Shown here piece after piece: positions 28,473-38,003 of a stretch of 64,000 nt of DNA. The first letter of the stretch is position 1; each line of letters starts with the position of its first letter. Below the pieces are notes generated by a model, which worked only from the letters and a program-made list of their open reading frames with translations, was not told the DNA's origin and did no database searches. A program made the translations under genes and the position numbers. Source of the stretch: Poseidonibacter lekithochrous (GTDB taxonomy: Bacteria; Campylobacterota; Campylobacteria; Campylobacterales; Arcobacteraceae); NCBI RefSeq assembly GCF_013283835.1, contig NZ_CP054052.1, forward strand, positions 3,410,001 to 3,474,000, written 5' to 3'.

Positions 28473-30386
28473 ATGGTAAAAAGCATTAAACTAAAACTTC
28501 TGGCTTTGACAATTCTACCTGTCATTTTATCTGTTGCAATAATCAGTATTACAACTATCACCTTGATGAATAATAATTCTAAGAATACCCTAGAAAACAT
28601 CGAGAAAACCATTATACACGAGAAACAAGAGCTATTAAAAAATGAAATTTTAACAGCAGTTACTATTGTAAATGGTATTATAAAACAAGAGTCTGATATT
28701 AATGTGACAAAGAAAAAAGCTATAGAAATATTGTCTAATGCTAGATTTTTAAATGGAAGTGGTTACTTCTTTGCCTATGAAAATGGTGGATCTACATATA
28801 AATTTGCCTTCCATGGAACAAAACCTCATCTAAATGGTAAAACAACAAACATAACTAAACCAGATATAAAAGGTTATGCTTTTAGAAAAGCATTGATTGA
28901 TTCAGCAAAAGATGACAATAAGTTTATTGAGTACTACTACAAGAAACCAAACTCAGATAAGCTTATGAAAAAGATTGCTTTTTCTAAATATATTCCAGAA
29001 TTAAACTGGGTTGTTGTAACTGGTATTTATATTGATGATATTGAAAAGAAAATAAATGCTTTAGAGAAAGAATCAAATGAGTCTTTAAACTCACTAATTT
29101 ATACTCTTATTGGTTTTACTCTTGCAATACTATTACTACTTATTATTATAGTTCCGATTATTTCTGAGAAATCTATTGTTAGACCACTAAATACATTTAA
29201 AGATGGTTTATTAAACTTCTTGAAGTTTATCAACAAAGAACAAAGTGATACTCAACTAATTGAAGTAAGTACAAAAGATGAGATAGGTCACTTAACAAAT
29301 GAGTTAAATGACAATATCAATACAATCAAAGAGAATATTAGAAAAGATAATCTTGTATTAGAAAATGTATCTTCAGTAGTAGCCTGTGTTGCAAAGGGTG
29401 ATTTATCACAAAAGATAAATACTACAACAAACAATGAAGTAATCAATGAATTAACAAATGCTTTAAACACAATGATAAATTCTCTTCAAAGTCTTACATC
29501 TCAAACTTTAGATGTATTACACGCATTTCAACATAAAGACTTTACAAAAAAAGCAAATATTTCCTGTACTGAGCATTTCAAAGAGTTAATGGAAGGGGTT
29601 AATATCTTAGGAGATGAAATCTCATCTTTATTAGGAACAAATCTAAATAATGGACAGACATTATTCACTAATGCACAAACATTAAACTCTAATGTAAATA
29701 TGTTATCACAGTCTTCAACAGAACAAGCTAGCTCACTGGAAGAAACAGCAGCATCACTTGAAGAAATCACTGAAACAATGAGAGATAACTCTACAAGAAT
29801 GAATGACTTATTAGATAATGCAAAAAGTTTAGAAACATCTGTAAAAGAAGGTCAAAACCTTTCTCAAAAAACTAGTAAATCAATGCAAGAGATTAATGAA
29901 CAAGTAACATCAATTCATGAAGCTATTACAGTTATTGATCAAATTGCATTCCAAACAAATATTCTATCACTTAATGCCGCAGTAGAAGCAGCAACAGCAG
30001 GTGAATCAGGAAAAGGCTTTGCCGTAGTTGCAGGGGAAGTTAGAAACCTAGCTTCAAGATCAGCAGAAGCAGCTAAAGAGATTAAAGACTTAGTTGAGAG
30101 AGCTACAATAAAAGCAAAAGAAGGGGATGATATTTCTACTCTTATGTATAAAGGGTACGAGAATCTAAATGAAAATATTATTCAGACTACAAATATTATT
30201 GATACAATTTCAAATAGCTCAAAAGAGCAAATGCAAGGGGTTGAACAAATCAATACTAGCATTGCAAGTTTAGACCAAGCAACTCAAAACAATGCACAAG
30301 TAGCATTACAAACAAAAGAGATAGCAACTCAAACTTCTACAATGGCTAGTGACTTAGTAGAAGAAACATCTAAAAATAAATTCTAA
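28473..30386 (+). CDS. Methyl-accepting chemotaxis protein with periplasmic Cache domain
   Basis: A 637-aa chemoreceptor. Order: membrane helix (about residues 8-30); periplasmic single-Cache-type domain (about 40-195, with [13 protein letters not shown] and [14 protein letters not shown]); second membrane helix (about 201-226); HAMP-like linkers; then the cytoplasmic signalling domain. The tip is [20 protein letters not shown] followed by [22 protein letters not shown]. It should bind a small ligand outside and control CheA. No C-terminal CheR-binding pentapeptide is present. It begins after AAGGAC; its stop overlaps that of the convergent L,D-transpeptidase-like gene. Confidence 0.95.
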   Translation: MVKSIKLKLLALTILPVILSVAIISITTITLMNNNSKNTLENIEKTIIHEKQELLKNEILTAVTIVNGIIKQESDINVTKKKAIEILSNARFLNGSGYFFAYENGGSTYKFAFHGTKPHLNGKTTNITKPDIKGYAFRKALIDSAKDDNKFIEYYYKKPNSDKLMKKIAFSKYIPELNWVVVTGIYIDDIEKKINALEKESNESLNSLIYTLIGFTLAILLLLIIIVPIISEKSIVRPLNTFKDGLLNFLKFINKEQSDTQLIEVSTKDEIGHLTNELNDNINTIKENIRKDNLVLENVSSVVACVAKGDLSQKINTTTNNEVINELTNALNTMINSLQSLTSQTLDVLHAFQHKDFTKKANISCTEHFKELMEGVNILGDEISSLLGTNLNNGQTLFTNAQTLNSNVNMLSQSSTEQASSLEETAASLEEITETMRDNSTRMNDLLDNAKSLETSVKEGQNLSQKTSKSMQEINEQVTSIHEAITVIDQIAFQTNILSLNAAVEAATAGESGKGFAVVAGEVRNLASRSAEAAKEIKDLVERATIKAKEGDDISTLMYKGYENLNENIIQTTNIIDTISNSSKEQMQGVEQINTSIASLDQATQNNAQVALQTKEIATQTSTMASDLVEETSKNKF

Positions 30387-31087
30387 TTAGAAATACTACA
30401 ATCAATAAAACTAAAATCTTTTTGTACTTGTTTACAAGAAGATTTTGGTATTTGAATTAGTATTGGTTTTTTCTTTTTATCCAACCAAGATACAATATCT
30501 TTTATATTCTGCTCAAGCATTGAGGTACATCCAGAAGTATATATCTTCTTTGGATTCTGTACATGTAAAAAAATACACGAACCCAAAGATTTTTTATTTA
30601 AAGTATTATGTTCTACTTTAATCACATACTTATAGGTATCATTTGATAAAAGCATATTTTCATAACTTTTATATTTGTTTTTGTTTTTTGTATAAATTAT
30701 TTGATTGTATTTATCACTGCTAATATCATCTACACAAATATGATTAGTAGTTGATTGACTATAAGGCATATTTGTATTAATACTATTTTTATAAGTATAT
30801 ATCATTGATAAATCAAATACTCCAGCAACGGCTTTTTTATCACCCTCTTTTTTTATTCTTTGATTTTGTTTTTTATATGATTTGTATTGAGAAGAGCCCC
30901 ATGCTAATCCATTTTTTCCTAGATTAACATTTATGGCTTTTGTTTTTTGAATAAAAGTATCATTTACTTTTTCATAAGTGATAAGTTTTGCTTTTTGAGA
31001 TGTAAAAGTTGGAGATAAAACAAATACTACTTGTTCATAAGCACTTAGAGTTGAAAGTAGCGCTAAGAACAGAAATATTTGTTTCAT
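30383..31087 (-). CDS. Secreted L,D-transpeptidase-like (YkuD superfamily) protein
   Basis: A 234-aa protein with a signal peptide ([17 protein letters not shown]) and, in the C-terminal third, the pattern [19 protein letters not shown]. This keeps the His and the SGC catalytic cysteine of YkuD-type L,D-transpeptidases. GLAWG and AVAGVFDL fit the upstream part of that fold. Such enzymes cross-link or trim peptidoglycan. Two ATG codons lie next to each other; the second (31087), with AGGAG six bases before it, is preferred. It starts 10 bp after the AAA+ gene, so the two may be cotranscribed. Confidence 0.7.
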   Translation of the reverse strand: MKQIFLFLALLSTLSAYEQVVFVLSPTFTSQKAKLITYEKVNDTFIQKTKAINVNLGKNGLAWGSSQYKSYKKQNQRIKKEGDKKAVAGVFDLSMIYTYKNSINTNMPYSQSTTNHICVDDISSDKYNQIIYTKNKNKYKSYENMLLSNDTYKYVIKVEHNTLNKKSLGSCIFLHVQNPKKIYTSGCTSMLEQNIKDIVSWLDKKKKPILIQIPKSSCKQVQKDFSFIDCSISN

Positions 31088-31096
31088 CATAAACTC

Positions 31097-32830
31097 CTAA
31101 AAGAAACCTACTTTGTTTTCACTATCAAATTGACCTTTTTGCTCTTTTGTAATTTGTTCTTCAAAGTCTTCTACTTTAAAGATAGGTTCTTCACTAATAG
31201 CGATTTTGTAAGCTGTATTTTTTATTACTAACTCGATTTGTCCACCAGTTAATTCATGTTTTGCTAATTTTTCAATATCAAAGTCTTCGGCTAAGGGAAG
31301 AGCTTCTGGTAAAAGCTTTGACCATAAAGTAACTCTTTGTTCTTTATTTGGTTTTATAAACTCTATTTTATAATTGAATCTTCTAGAAAATGCTTTATCT
31401 AGGTTTTCTAAAAGGTTTGTAGTTGCTATTAAAATTCCATCAAATCTTTCAATTTGTTCTAGGAAAATATTTTGCATTTGGTTATGCATTTTGTCACTAC
31501 CATTACCAGCACCTGATGTTCTAGAACTTAAGAACTGATCTGCTTCATTTAATAATAAAATTGGTTCAGATTTTGTTGTTTCTCTTAACTCATAATATTT
31601 ATCAAAAATAGCTCTTACATTCTTTTCACTCTCACCTACATACATAGAAAGAATTTTTGAACAGTCAAAACTAAGTACTTCTTTTTTAAGAGATTTAGCC
31701 ATTGCTAAAGCTGTAATTGTTTTACCAGTACCAGCTACTCCATAAAAGATAATTTTAGCTTCAATACCTTTTTTCTTATCTTTTAATCCCCACTGCTTAA
31801 GTCTACCAATAACATCTTTGTCTACTTGTTTTAAAAGACCATCTAAAGTCTCTCTTGTTTTTCCATTTAGAACTACATCATCTAAATCTTTAGTAGTTGT
31901 GATTAACTCAAATGTATCTTGATCTTTAATAATAGAATCAAGTTTGATTTTAGATCTTCTAGTTTTTTTCTTTGTTGGATGAGAGATTTTGTATAAAACC
32001 TCATCTGGAATATAGAAGTTTCTATTTATTCCACCAAAGGCTGTAAGAACCTCATCATAATCAACTAGTGTTTTAGATACTAAGTTTGAGCTCTCTTCTA
32101 ATAAAGATCTATATTTAATCTTTTCATAATCATCTGATGAAATTAATTCAATTAAAGCATTCATATCTCTTATTGAACCATCACCACCTGAATACTCTTC
32201 TTTTAATAAAGCTAAAAATAAAGTCTGTTCTTTTTCACTTAGTTCATTTTCACTAAAGAAGTCTTCTAACATAATAGAGTTATTAGTAACTTTTACTCTC
32301 TCTTTAATTCTATTCTCTAATAAAACTAATTTTGATTTCAATCTATTTGAACTAGGTGAGTTTACATCAAAATTTTTCTTCACTACATTTAACTGTTGTG
32401 CTAAATCTATTTTGAAAAACTGATCTTGTAAATACTCCAAGTGGTCACTATAGTTTTTAATCTCTGGAAGAATAAAGTCACTACTTCCTTTATCTAATAA
32501 TTTTAAATACGAACTAGATAATGAAATATTAGAATTAATAAGTTCTAATTTTGATATCTCATTTAGTTTGATTTGATCAAAGGCTATTTGTTCTAACCAT
32601 CCACATTCAAGTAAAGATTTGATTAAATCTAGTTTGTCTAAATGCTGATAAGTTTTTACATCGTAAAACTCTGTTAATACATCTATTACAACTAAAGTAT
32701 CTCTACCACCTACATACTCTTTTGTTAAGTATTGAAGGATTTTCCCTTCTTCTTTTGTACATTTTAATTTTTTAAAAAATTTTGTCGTTTCTAATTTATC
32801 TGATTTAATAAAATCAATTAATTCTTTCAT
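31097..32830 (-). CDS. AAA+ ATPase with unrecognised N-terminal half
   Basis: The 577-aa protein has no recognised domain in residues 1-330. A classical AAA+ module follows (about 355-545): Walker A GVAGTGKT, the pore-loop-like SMYVGESEKN, Walker B PILLLNEAD, sensor-1 ATTN, and paired arginines in AFSRRF. Walker B has Asn where Asp is usual, but keeps the catalytic Glu. It looks like a protein-remodelling ATPase of the CbxX/FtsH-like group. It is preceded by a small membrane protein and followed by the transpeptidase-like gene. Target unknown. Confidence 0.8.
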   Translation of the reverse strand: MKELIDFIKSDKLETTKFFKKLKCTKEEGKILQYLTKEYVGGRDTLVVIDVLTEFYDVKTYQHLDKLDLIKSLLECGWLEQIAFDQIKLNEISKLELINSNISLSSSYLKLLDKGSSDFILPEIKNYSDHLEYLQDQFFKIDLAQQLNVVKKNFDVNSPSSNRLKSKLVLLENRIKERVKVTNNSIMLEDFFSENELSEKEQTLFLALLKEEYSGGDGSIRDMNALIELISSDDYEKIKYRSLLEESSNLVSKTLVDYDEVLTAFGGINRNFYIPDEVLYKISHPTKKKTRRSKIKLDSIIKDQDTFELITTTKDLDDVVLNGKTRETLDGLLKQVDKDVIGRLKQWGLKDKKKGIEAKIIFYGVAGTGKTITALAMAKSLKKEVLSFDCSKILSMYVGESEKNVRAIFDKYYELRETTKSEPILLLNEADQFLSSRTSGAGNGSDKMHNQMQNIFLEQIERFDGILIATTNLLENLDKAFSRRFNYKIEFIKPNKEQRVTLWSKLLPEALPLAEDFDIEKLAKHELTGGQIELVIKNTAYKIAISEEPIFKVEDFEEQITKEQKGQFDSENKVGFF

Positions 32831-32844
32831 CTAGTAATAAAACC

Positions 32845-33198
32845 TTACTTATTAATTTTCGTATTCAGACTCTTGTAAAACTTATAAAGTTCTTCTTCTT
32901 GGGCAAAGCCCAGTTTGTAAGTATCATTAAGTACTATATCTAAGTTATGAACATCTACATTTTTTATATCTGAATATTTATACTCTTTGGAGTTTTTTTC
33001 TATATCAACTGTAAAACTATTAGATATTTCTAATATACTATTTTCACACAAGGCTTTATATGAACCTTTTGCATAAATAATCTGCTTACAATTTTCATTT
33101 TTTATATAATCTTCAATCTCTTCTAAATTTGAACTGTTATACATATTTAACGCAATCACATTCAAGGCAATAAACATAAAGAATGCTATAAAAATCAT
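32845..33198 (-). CDS. Small single-pass membrane protein, function unknown
   Basis: A 117-aa protein beginning with a membrane helix (residues 1-18), then a soluble part of mixed strands and helices with two cysteines (in ENCKQ and KALCEN). I do not recognise a family. AGGAG stands ahead of the ATG. It starts the minus-strand group with the AAA+ ATPase (14 bp apart), so the two may work together at the membrane, but this is only positional. Confidence 0.68.
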   Translation of the reverse strand: MIFIAFFMFIALNVIALNMYNSSNLEEIEDYIKNENCKQIIYAKGSYKALCENSILEISNSFTVDIEKNSKEYKYSDIKNVDVHNLDIVLNDTYKLGFAQEEELYKFYKSLNTKINK

Positions 33199-33314
33199 AT
33201 TTTGAACTCCTATATTATTAATGATAATACTATAAATCTTCTTAATAATAATTCAGAAAAATCATCGTATTTATTATAAGTTTAAAAGAATTATAAAAAA
33301 TTAGGTAAAATATC

Positions 33315-33320
33315 TATAAT
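33315..33320 (+). promoter_or_regulatory. Candidate -10 element of the Sel1 lipoprotein gene
   Basis: TATAAT 29 bp before the ATG, after an AT-rich stretch. The position suits a transcription start a few bases before the AGGGA ribosome site. Confidence 0.5.
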
Positions 33321-33349
33321 ATTTAAAGCGAATAACACAAGGGACAGAA

Positions 33350-33967
33350 ATGATTAAAAGTAGTACAAAACTTTTACTTACTTCACTATTTGCATCATTG
33401 ATATTAAGTGGATGTAATAAATATGAAGAAGCACTAAAAGTTTTACCAAATGAAGTAGCACAAGCAGACCAGTGTATTAGTTCTAATAAAGAGTTTGAAG
33501 CAGACTGTTATGATTTGATTTCTTATAAAAACTCTATTGCACTATTAAGACTTGGAATCAAAGATTTTGGAAAAGGAAATTATAAAGCAGCTATCAAACA
33601 ATACACTTTGGCAAAACAAAGAGGTAATTTATATGCTAATGCTTTATTATCTGATGCATATTTTAGTGGCAAAGGAGTACCTGTTAATGCGAAAATGGGT
33701 CTTGAGCTATTAGAAGATGTGGATAATGCAGATCCTATTGCTGCTTACAAACTATCTTTTTATTATTTAAATAAAAAAGATTATTCAAAAACTGTAAAAT
33801 TATTAGAATTTGCAGCTGTAAACAATGTAAAAAAAGCACAATTAGAACTAGCAAAAATTTATAGAGATGGGAAAATCACAAAAGCAAACCCACAAAGAAG
33901 CCAAGAATTATTCAAAGCTTATGAAGATAAAACAAATAGTTTCATAAGTAAAATCTACGGTTTATAA
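33350..33967 (+). CDS. Sel1-repeat lipoprotein
   Basis: A 205-aa protein with a lipoprotein signal (hydrophobic residues 7-19, lipobox LSGC, acylated Cys at 22). It then has TPR/Sel1-like helical repeats: YANALLSDAYFSGKGVPVN, AAYKLSFYYLNKKDYSK and AQLELAKIYRDGKI. Such proteins are usually protein-protein adaptors in the envelope. It is monocistronic, with its own promoter and a hairpin behind it. Confidence 0.82.
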   Translation: MIKSSTKLLLTSLFASLILSGCNKYEEALKVLPNEVAQADQCISSNKEFEADCYDLISYKNSIALLRLGIKDFGKGNYKAAIKQYTLAKQRGNLYANALLSDAYFSGKGVPVNAKMGLELLEDVDNADPIAAYKLSFYYLNKKDYSKTVKLLEFAAVNNVKKAQLELAKIYRDGKITKANPQRSQELFKAYEDKTNSFISKIYGL

Positions 33968-33976
33968 AACACCCAC

Positions 33977-33998
33977 GTATAGGCACTCTTGCCTATAC
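33977..33998. terminator. Hairpin between convergent genes
   Basis: Arms GTATAGGC and GCCTATAC with a 6-base loop, 9 bp after the lipoprotein stop and overlapping the stop of the transporter on the other strand. There is no strong U-run on either side, so a shared weak terminator is the best reading. Confidence 0.55.
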
Positions 33999-34922
33999 AA
34001 AATACTCCTCTAATACCATAAGAATCACAGAAATTGTAATAATAGATAATAAAGTCTGAGTTGTAATAATCGCAGACATTAGCTTCAAGTCTCCCCCTAA
34101 TTCTCTAGCTAGAATATAAGCAGAAGAAGCCGTAGGCATCGCTCCAAATAAAACTAATACCATAAGAGGTAATCCACCTACTCCCATAGAAATACCTGAA
34201 AACAAAATAAGTGCAGGGAAAAGTGCAAGTTTTATAAATACGGATGTGAATAACTCAATCTTTACTTCTTTAATATGTGCAAGATGTAAACCAACCCCAA
34301 CAGATAAAAGCCCAAGAGGTAGAGCCGCTGAACTTAAAATACTAAGAGTTTTTTCAAATGGTAAGAACAAAGATATATCAAAATAGTTCATACCTCCACC
34401 TATTAAACAAGCAATTATTAGAGGATTTTTTATTATTGATTTTAGTACTGAATTAAAAGTGATTTTATCACTACTTGCATACATGGAAAAAATTGTAATA
34501 CAAAAGATATTTAATGATGGAATCAAAAAGGTCATAAGTAAAGCAGCAACAACCAAACCACTATCTCCATAAATAGCATCTGTTAGGGCTAAAAATACAT
34601 AAGTATTAAACCGTACTGAGCCTTGGTAAATAGAGGTAAAACTAGCTCCATCAAAAAAGAACATAAATTTGTTTATAAGTATTAGTAAAACACTAGCCAT
34701 CAACACAGCTATAAGTGCTGATGATACAAAATTGAAGCCATCTATATTATCTAAGCTTGCAGTTGAGAGCTTGTACACTAAAAGAGAAGGAAATAGTACA
34801 TAATATGTGAACTTATCCGCATACTGCCAAAACTCTTCATTTGGAAACTTGATACTCTTGAAAAAGTATCCTAAAGAGATAAGTAAAAAGATTGGTAATA
34901 ATGCAAATAATATATTTTCCAT
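33993..34922 (-). CDS. AEC (auxin efflux carrier) family transporter
   Basis: A 309-aa membrane protein with about ten helices in two similar halves, each with a conserved Asn/Pro-rich break: SLGYFFKSI at the start, VRFNTYVFLALTDAIYGDSG in the middle, and PLGLLSVGVGLHLA and GAMPTASSAYILARELGGD in the second half. AEC proteins export organic anions such as malate or malonate, but substrate cannot be predicted. It lies 3 bp after the HARE/GIY-YIG gene and could be cotranscribed with that defence-type pair. Confidence 0.87.
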   Translation of the reverse strand: MENILFALLPIFLLISLGYFFKSIKFPNEEFWQYADKFTYYVLFPSLLVYKLSTASLDNIDGFNFVSSALIAVLMASVLLILINKFMFFFDGASFTSIYQGSVRFNTYVFLALTDAIYGDSGLVVAALLMTFLIPSLNIFCITIFSMYASSDKITFNSVLKSIIKNPLIIACLIGGGMNYFDISLFLPFEKTLSILSSAALPLGLLSVGVGLHLAHIKEVKIELFTSVFIKLALFPALILFSGISMGVGGLPLMVLVLFGAMPTASSAYILARELGGDLKLMSAIITTQTLLSIITISVILMVLEEYFV

Positions 34923-34925
34923 GAT

Positions 34926-35534
34926 TTACTCTTTTTCTATTTTCTTATGAAGTTCGTAGATTTCATCTGCAAAATCTAAACAATCTTTTGTAAAAAATTC
35001 TCTTGTCTGATTTGGACGGAAATTATGTAATAATTTGTGCATTGCTTTTTCTAAATTCTCATAATTTGATATTTTATATTCTCTTAGAACAGTGAATTTG
35101 AAAGGAACTCCAGTTGTATAAAGAGACTTAATTCTATCTTCAATTTTTAAAGTTGTAATCCCTATTTTTACTAACTCTTTTGCATCTTTTGTGAAAGTAT
35201 TCGTACTTAGAATATAAACTATTCCTATTTCACTTTCAAAGTCTTCTTCTATGGATTCTTTCTCTAATCTTTCTTCATCTTCTTCAACTAATCCTACAAG
35301 AACTGGCTTGGAAGATTTATCTCTAAAAAATATACTATCATTATCTACGCTCAAAGAAGAAACTTCTGCTTTTATCTGAGAAATAGCTAGTTTTTTATCT
35401 CCATTTTTTTGAAGCATTTTTGATTCTAATTTTTCAGGATATTTAGCTATTAATTTTGTTGTTAGTTGTTTGATATTTAGACTATTATTTTCAAATGTTA
35501 AAATATCTATTACCATTTCTTTTAGTGTTTTCAT
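34926..35534 (-). CDS. HARE-HTH plus GIY-YIG (T5orf172) domain protein
   Basis: A 202-aa two-domain protein. Residues 1-80 look like a HARE-HTH winged helix (TLKEMVIDILTF, then KMLQKNGDKKLAISQIKAEVSSL), a DNA-binding module often joined to restriction nucleases. Residues 103-190 form a GIY-YIG domain of the T5orf172 group: GIVYIL, LVKIGITT, an Arg in IEDRIKSLYTTGVP, a Glu in LEKAMH, and REFF. This suggests a DNA-binding nuclease. Its ATG shares a base with the stop of the Abi_2 gene (TAATG), indicating coupled translation. Confidence 0.75.
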   Translation of the reverse strand: MKTLKEMVIDILTFENNSLNIKQLTTKLIAKYPEKLESKMLQKNGDKKLAISQIKAEVSSLSVDNDSIFFRDKSSKPVLVGLVEEDEERLEKESIEEDFESEIGIVYILSTNTFTKDAKELVKIGITTLKIEDRIKSLYTTGVPFKFTVLREYKISNYENLEKAMHKLLHNFRPNQTREFFTKDCLDFADEIYELHKKIEKE

Positions 35535-36160
35535 TAATCTTTATTCTCCATCATTTTTTTATCATCAATTAATTCCTTCGCAAAAACACTAATTTCTTCA
35601 TCAAAGTATGACAATAATTCAAAAATATCACTTTGAATATTTAAATATTCTTGTTTTTTTATTATTCGTTCATAATGAAATATTCTATTTCTAAATTTTC
35701 TTATATGATTTAGTTTTTTATCTAAAATATTACGATTTATTAATTTTAGTTGTCTTGGAGGAATATTTGGGAAAATATACTTAATATCTTTTATTCTCAT
35801 CAAATTTGCATATGATTTTCTAAAAAGAGTAGTCCAAAAGCCCAAAGGCAGTTCTGCAACTATTTTATCATAAGTCAAAAGCTCTTTTCGTCGTAATATT
35901 TTCTTTTTAGCTTCATCTATTTTTTGTTTTGTATCTTTATGCAAGATATCACTGTCTAGCCAATCTTTAGATATTTTATATTTAAAATAATTGTCTATAG
36001 AGTTTCTTAAACTTATTTCAAAAATAGAAAGTAGAATATAGTACTTTTCACTTATATAAATATTTTGTTTATACTCTTTAAAATCACTATAGTTTTGTAG
36101 CCTTTTATCCGTTATGAACTTTTGCTTAATATTTTTTTGCACTTGACTTTTCCTTTCCAT
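35534..36160 (-). CDS. Abi_2/AbiD-AbiF-type HEPN protein (abortive infection)
   Basis: An alpha-helical, Lys/Arg-rich protein with the two hallmarks of the Abi_2 family: an early FEISLRNSIDNYF helix, and a C-terminal RNRIFHYERI that contains the HEPN ribonuclease motif Rx4H. Counted from the upstream ATG at 36184, this motif spans residues 165-170. Relatives (AbiD, AbiF) stop phage growth by killing or arresting the cell. The ATG at 36184 is buried in a strong hairpin, so ATG at 36160 (208 aa) is preferred; either is possible. Being AT-rich and beside restriction-type genes fits a transferred defence gene. Confidence 0.75.
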   Translation of the reverse strand: MERKSQVQKNIKQKFITDKRLQNYSDFKEYKQNIYISEKYYILLSIFEISLRNSIDNYFKYKISKDWLDSDILHKDTKQKIDEAKKKILRRKELLTYDKIVAELPLGFWTTLFRKSYANLMRIKDIKYIFPNIPPRQLKLINRNILDKKLNHIRKFRNRIFHYERIIKKQEYLNIQSDIFELLSYFDEEISVFAKELIDDKKMMENKD

Positions 36161-36183
36161 TTTTATACAATACAAATAAGACA

Positions 36184-36227
36184 TCCAGTAAGCCTTTAGC
36201 CTTTTGAGCTAAAGCTTGGATTTTTTT
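36184..36227 (+). terminator. Hairpin with U-run between Abi_2 and the methylase-like gene
   Basis: On the plus strand, TCCA-AAGC-TTTAGC pairs with GCTAAA-GCTTGGA (small bulges, 7-base loop), followed by seven T. It would be a good intrinsic terminator on the plus strand, yet both neighbours are on the minus strand. On the minus strand the same hairpin lies just before the Abi_2 start without a U-run and could attenuate read-through. Confidence 0.6.
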
Positions 36228-36248
36228 ATGTCTAGACACTTTAAATTT

Positions 36249-38003
36249 CTAATCCAAATAAGAATTATTAATTAAAGTAATTTCTTCTTCAATCTTTTTT
36301 ATTTGATTATATTTTTCAATCTCCAAATTAAAATTTTCTACAATTTTACACTTTCGTTTTTTATCTAAAACTGGAACTATAAATTCTTTTAAGTCATTAG
36401 TAGATATTTGTGGCATAGCACTGCCTTGTTTTAATAACTTATGCAATAATTCTTGCCCATCATTTGACTTTAAATACATATATAAAACAATTGCATCTTC
36501 TTTCAGATTCATATTATTCTTTAATCTAATTCTTTGAATAGCCTGAGAAGCTAAAATGTTATCAATATTTTCTCCTACAATTGCAATCTTTCCTAAAATA
36601 CCTTTTGCACTTAGCAAAATATCAAAAGGTTCTAATTTGTAAGACTTAAATTGCTTATTAGAAGTATTAATATTTTTTTCTTTAAGTGCTTTAGTTGTAT
36701 ATCCTGATAAAGAAAAGTCTGAAGGAGAAATTTCATATACTTTTTCATAGTTTTCTTCCTCTTTTACCGTTTGACATTTTTTTACATCTGCAATTTCATT
36801 AATTTTAAGTAAGTCATATGAAGATATTTTATCTTTAATTTCTTTTGCCTCTTGAGATAGAACATATCTATCAATACTAAGATTGTAATTATTTCGTTTA
36901 ATCTCATCATTAGATATAGTACTAATATCTTCGGTATCTTTACCATTAGTATAAAGTTCTAAAATCTCATTAATATCTTTTAAAATTGTTTGTCTTCCAT
37001 CTTTTGTAATAAACTTCTCATTTCTTAAATCAAAGAATAATACATTTGAGTTCTCTTTATTTTTATCAATAATAAACAATATCATTTCTGCAGAATTTCC
37101 AGTATTCATACTCGAAGGCAGTTGTATTGATGCTTTCAAATAATTTTCATCTATTAAAAATTTTCTAAACTTTTCTTCAATTCCTGACCTAAAAGAAAAC
37201 CCTACAGGCATTAATACTATAGCTTCATTTTTTGTTTGAGATAGAATATGTTCAAAGTGTGCTACATCTAATCGCTTTCCAGAATGAATTTTAAATCTAT
37301 CAAAATAAAGATTTAGAGGTATATCTGAGATAACGCTAAAAGGAGGAAATGCAATTACTGTATCAAATTGCTTTAGCTTTTTTTTATCCCAAAAACCTGG
37401 TAAATATAAAGAATTAGTTATATTTAATTGAATATTTTTTTCTTCATGTAATTCCATAAATAATTTAACTATATTAATTTTCTTATCTTCATATTCACAA
37501 TAAACATTTTTATTTGAGTAGTTTCCTACTCCTAAACCATGATTAAAAGGAACATAAATTTCATTACTACTTTTACCACTAAGCTTTACACTAAGATCAA
37601 TTATTTGGTCTGTAACAATAGAATTATTATCTGAAATAAAAGGATAAAAACTATTATATATTGAAGGTATAGTTTCTATACTTTTAGTAATATCTAAAAT
37701 CTTTAAAAATGATAAAAAATCAAAACTTATATAAGAAAAAAACTCTTCTATAATTTTTACTACATCAATTTTATATTTATCAAAAAAGTACTTTTTTACT
37801 TCTTCATTATTAATCCAATTTAAAAAATTAAAAGTTGGATTTGAAGAAAAAGGATTTATATTCGGACGTATATATTCTGAAATCACTTTTTCTAAAAATA
37901 CATCATCAAATAGTTTTAAAGTAAATATAGTAGTTAAGCATTCAAATTCTGAATTAGTTTTTTCTATAATCTTTAAACTGTCTAACAACTCAATATAATT
38001 CAT
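36249..38003 (-). CDS. Degenerate N6-adenine methylase fused to an HsdS-like target-recognition domain
   Basis: A 584-aa protein laid out like HsdM joined to a TRD. Residues 1-145 are helical; about 146-390 follow the methylase fold; about 395-584 look like an HsdS half (ending in GSAMPQISTNDLKEFIVPV plus a coiled helix). The catalytic motifs are broken. Motif I reads IYVPFNHGLGVG with Val151 where Asp is expected. Motif IV reads AFPPF, with Phe219 where the catalytic Asn of NPPF should be. The true HsdM nearby keeps both. It therefore probably recognises DNA without methylating it. AAAGG precedes the ATG; hsdR ends 152 bp upstream. Confidence 0.75.
   Translation of the reverse strand: MNYIELLDSLKIIEKTNSEFECLTTIFTLKLFDDVFLEKVISEYIRPNINPFSSNPTFNFLNWINNEEVKKYFFDKYKIDVVKIIEEFFSYISFDFLSFLKILDITKSIETIPSIYNSFYPFISDNNSIVTDQIIDLSVKLSGKSSNEIYVPFNHGLGVGNYSNKNVYCEYEDKKINIVKLFMELHEEKNIQLNITNSLYLPGFWDKKKLKQFDTVIAFPPFSVISDIPLNLYFDRFKIHSGKRLDVAHFEHILSQTKNEAIVLMPVGFSFRSGIEEKFRKFLIDENYLKASIQLPSSMNTGNSAEMILFIIDKNKENSNVLFFDLRNEKFITKDGRQTILKDINEILELYTNGKDTEDISTISNDEIKRNNYNLSIDRYVLSQEAKEIKDKISSYDLLKINEIADVKKCQTVKEEENYEKVYEISPSDFSLSGYTTKALKEKNINTSNKQFKSYKLEPFDILLSAKGILGKIAIVGENIDNILASQAIQRIRLKNNMNLKEDAIVLYMYLKSNDGQELLHKLLKQGSAMPQISTNDLKEFIVPVLDKKRKCKIVENFNLEIEKYNQIKKIEEEITLINNSYLD

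Noticed and set aside
32881-33198. Pilin-like or type II secretion reading of the small membrane protein
   Set aside because: It has no prepilin peptidase site. The N-terminal helix begins at the first residue and the rest shows no pilin pattern.
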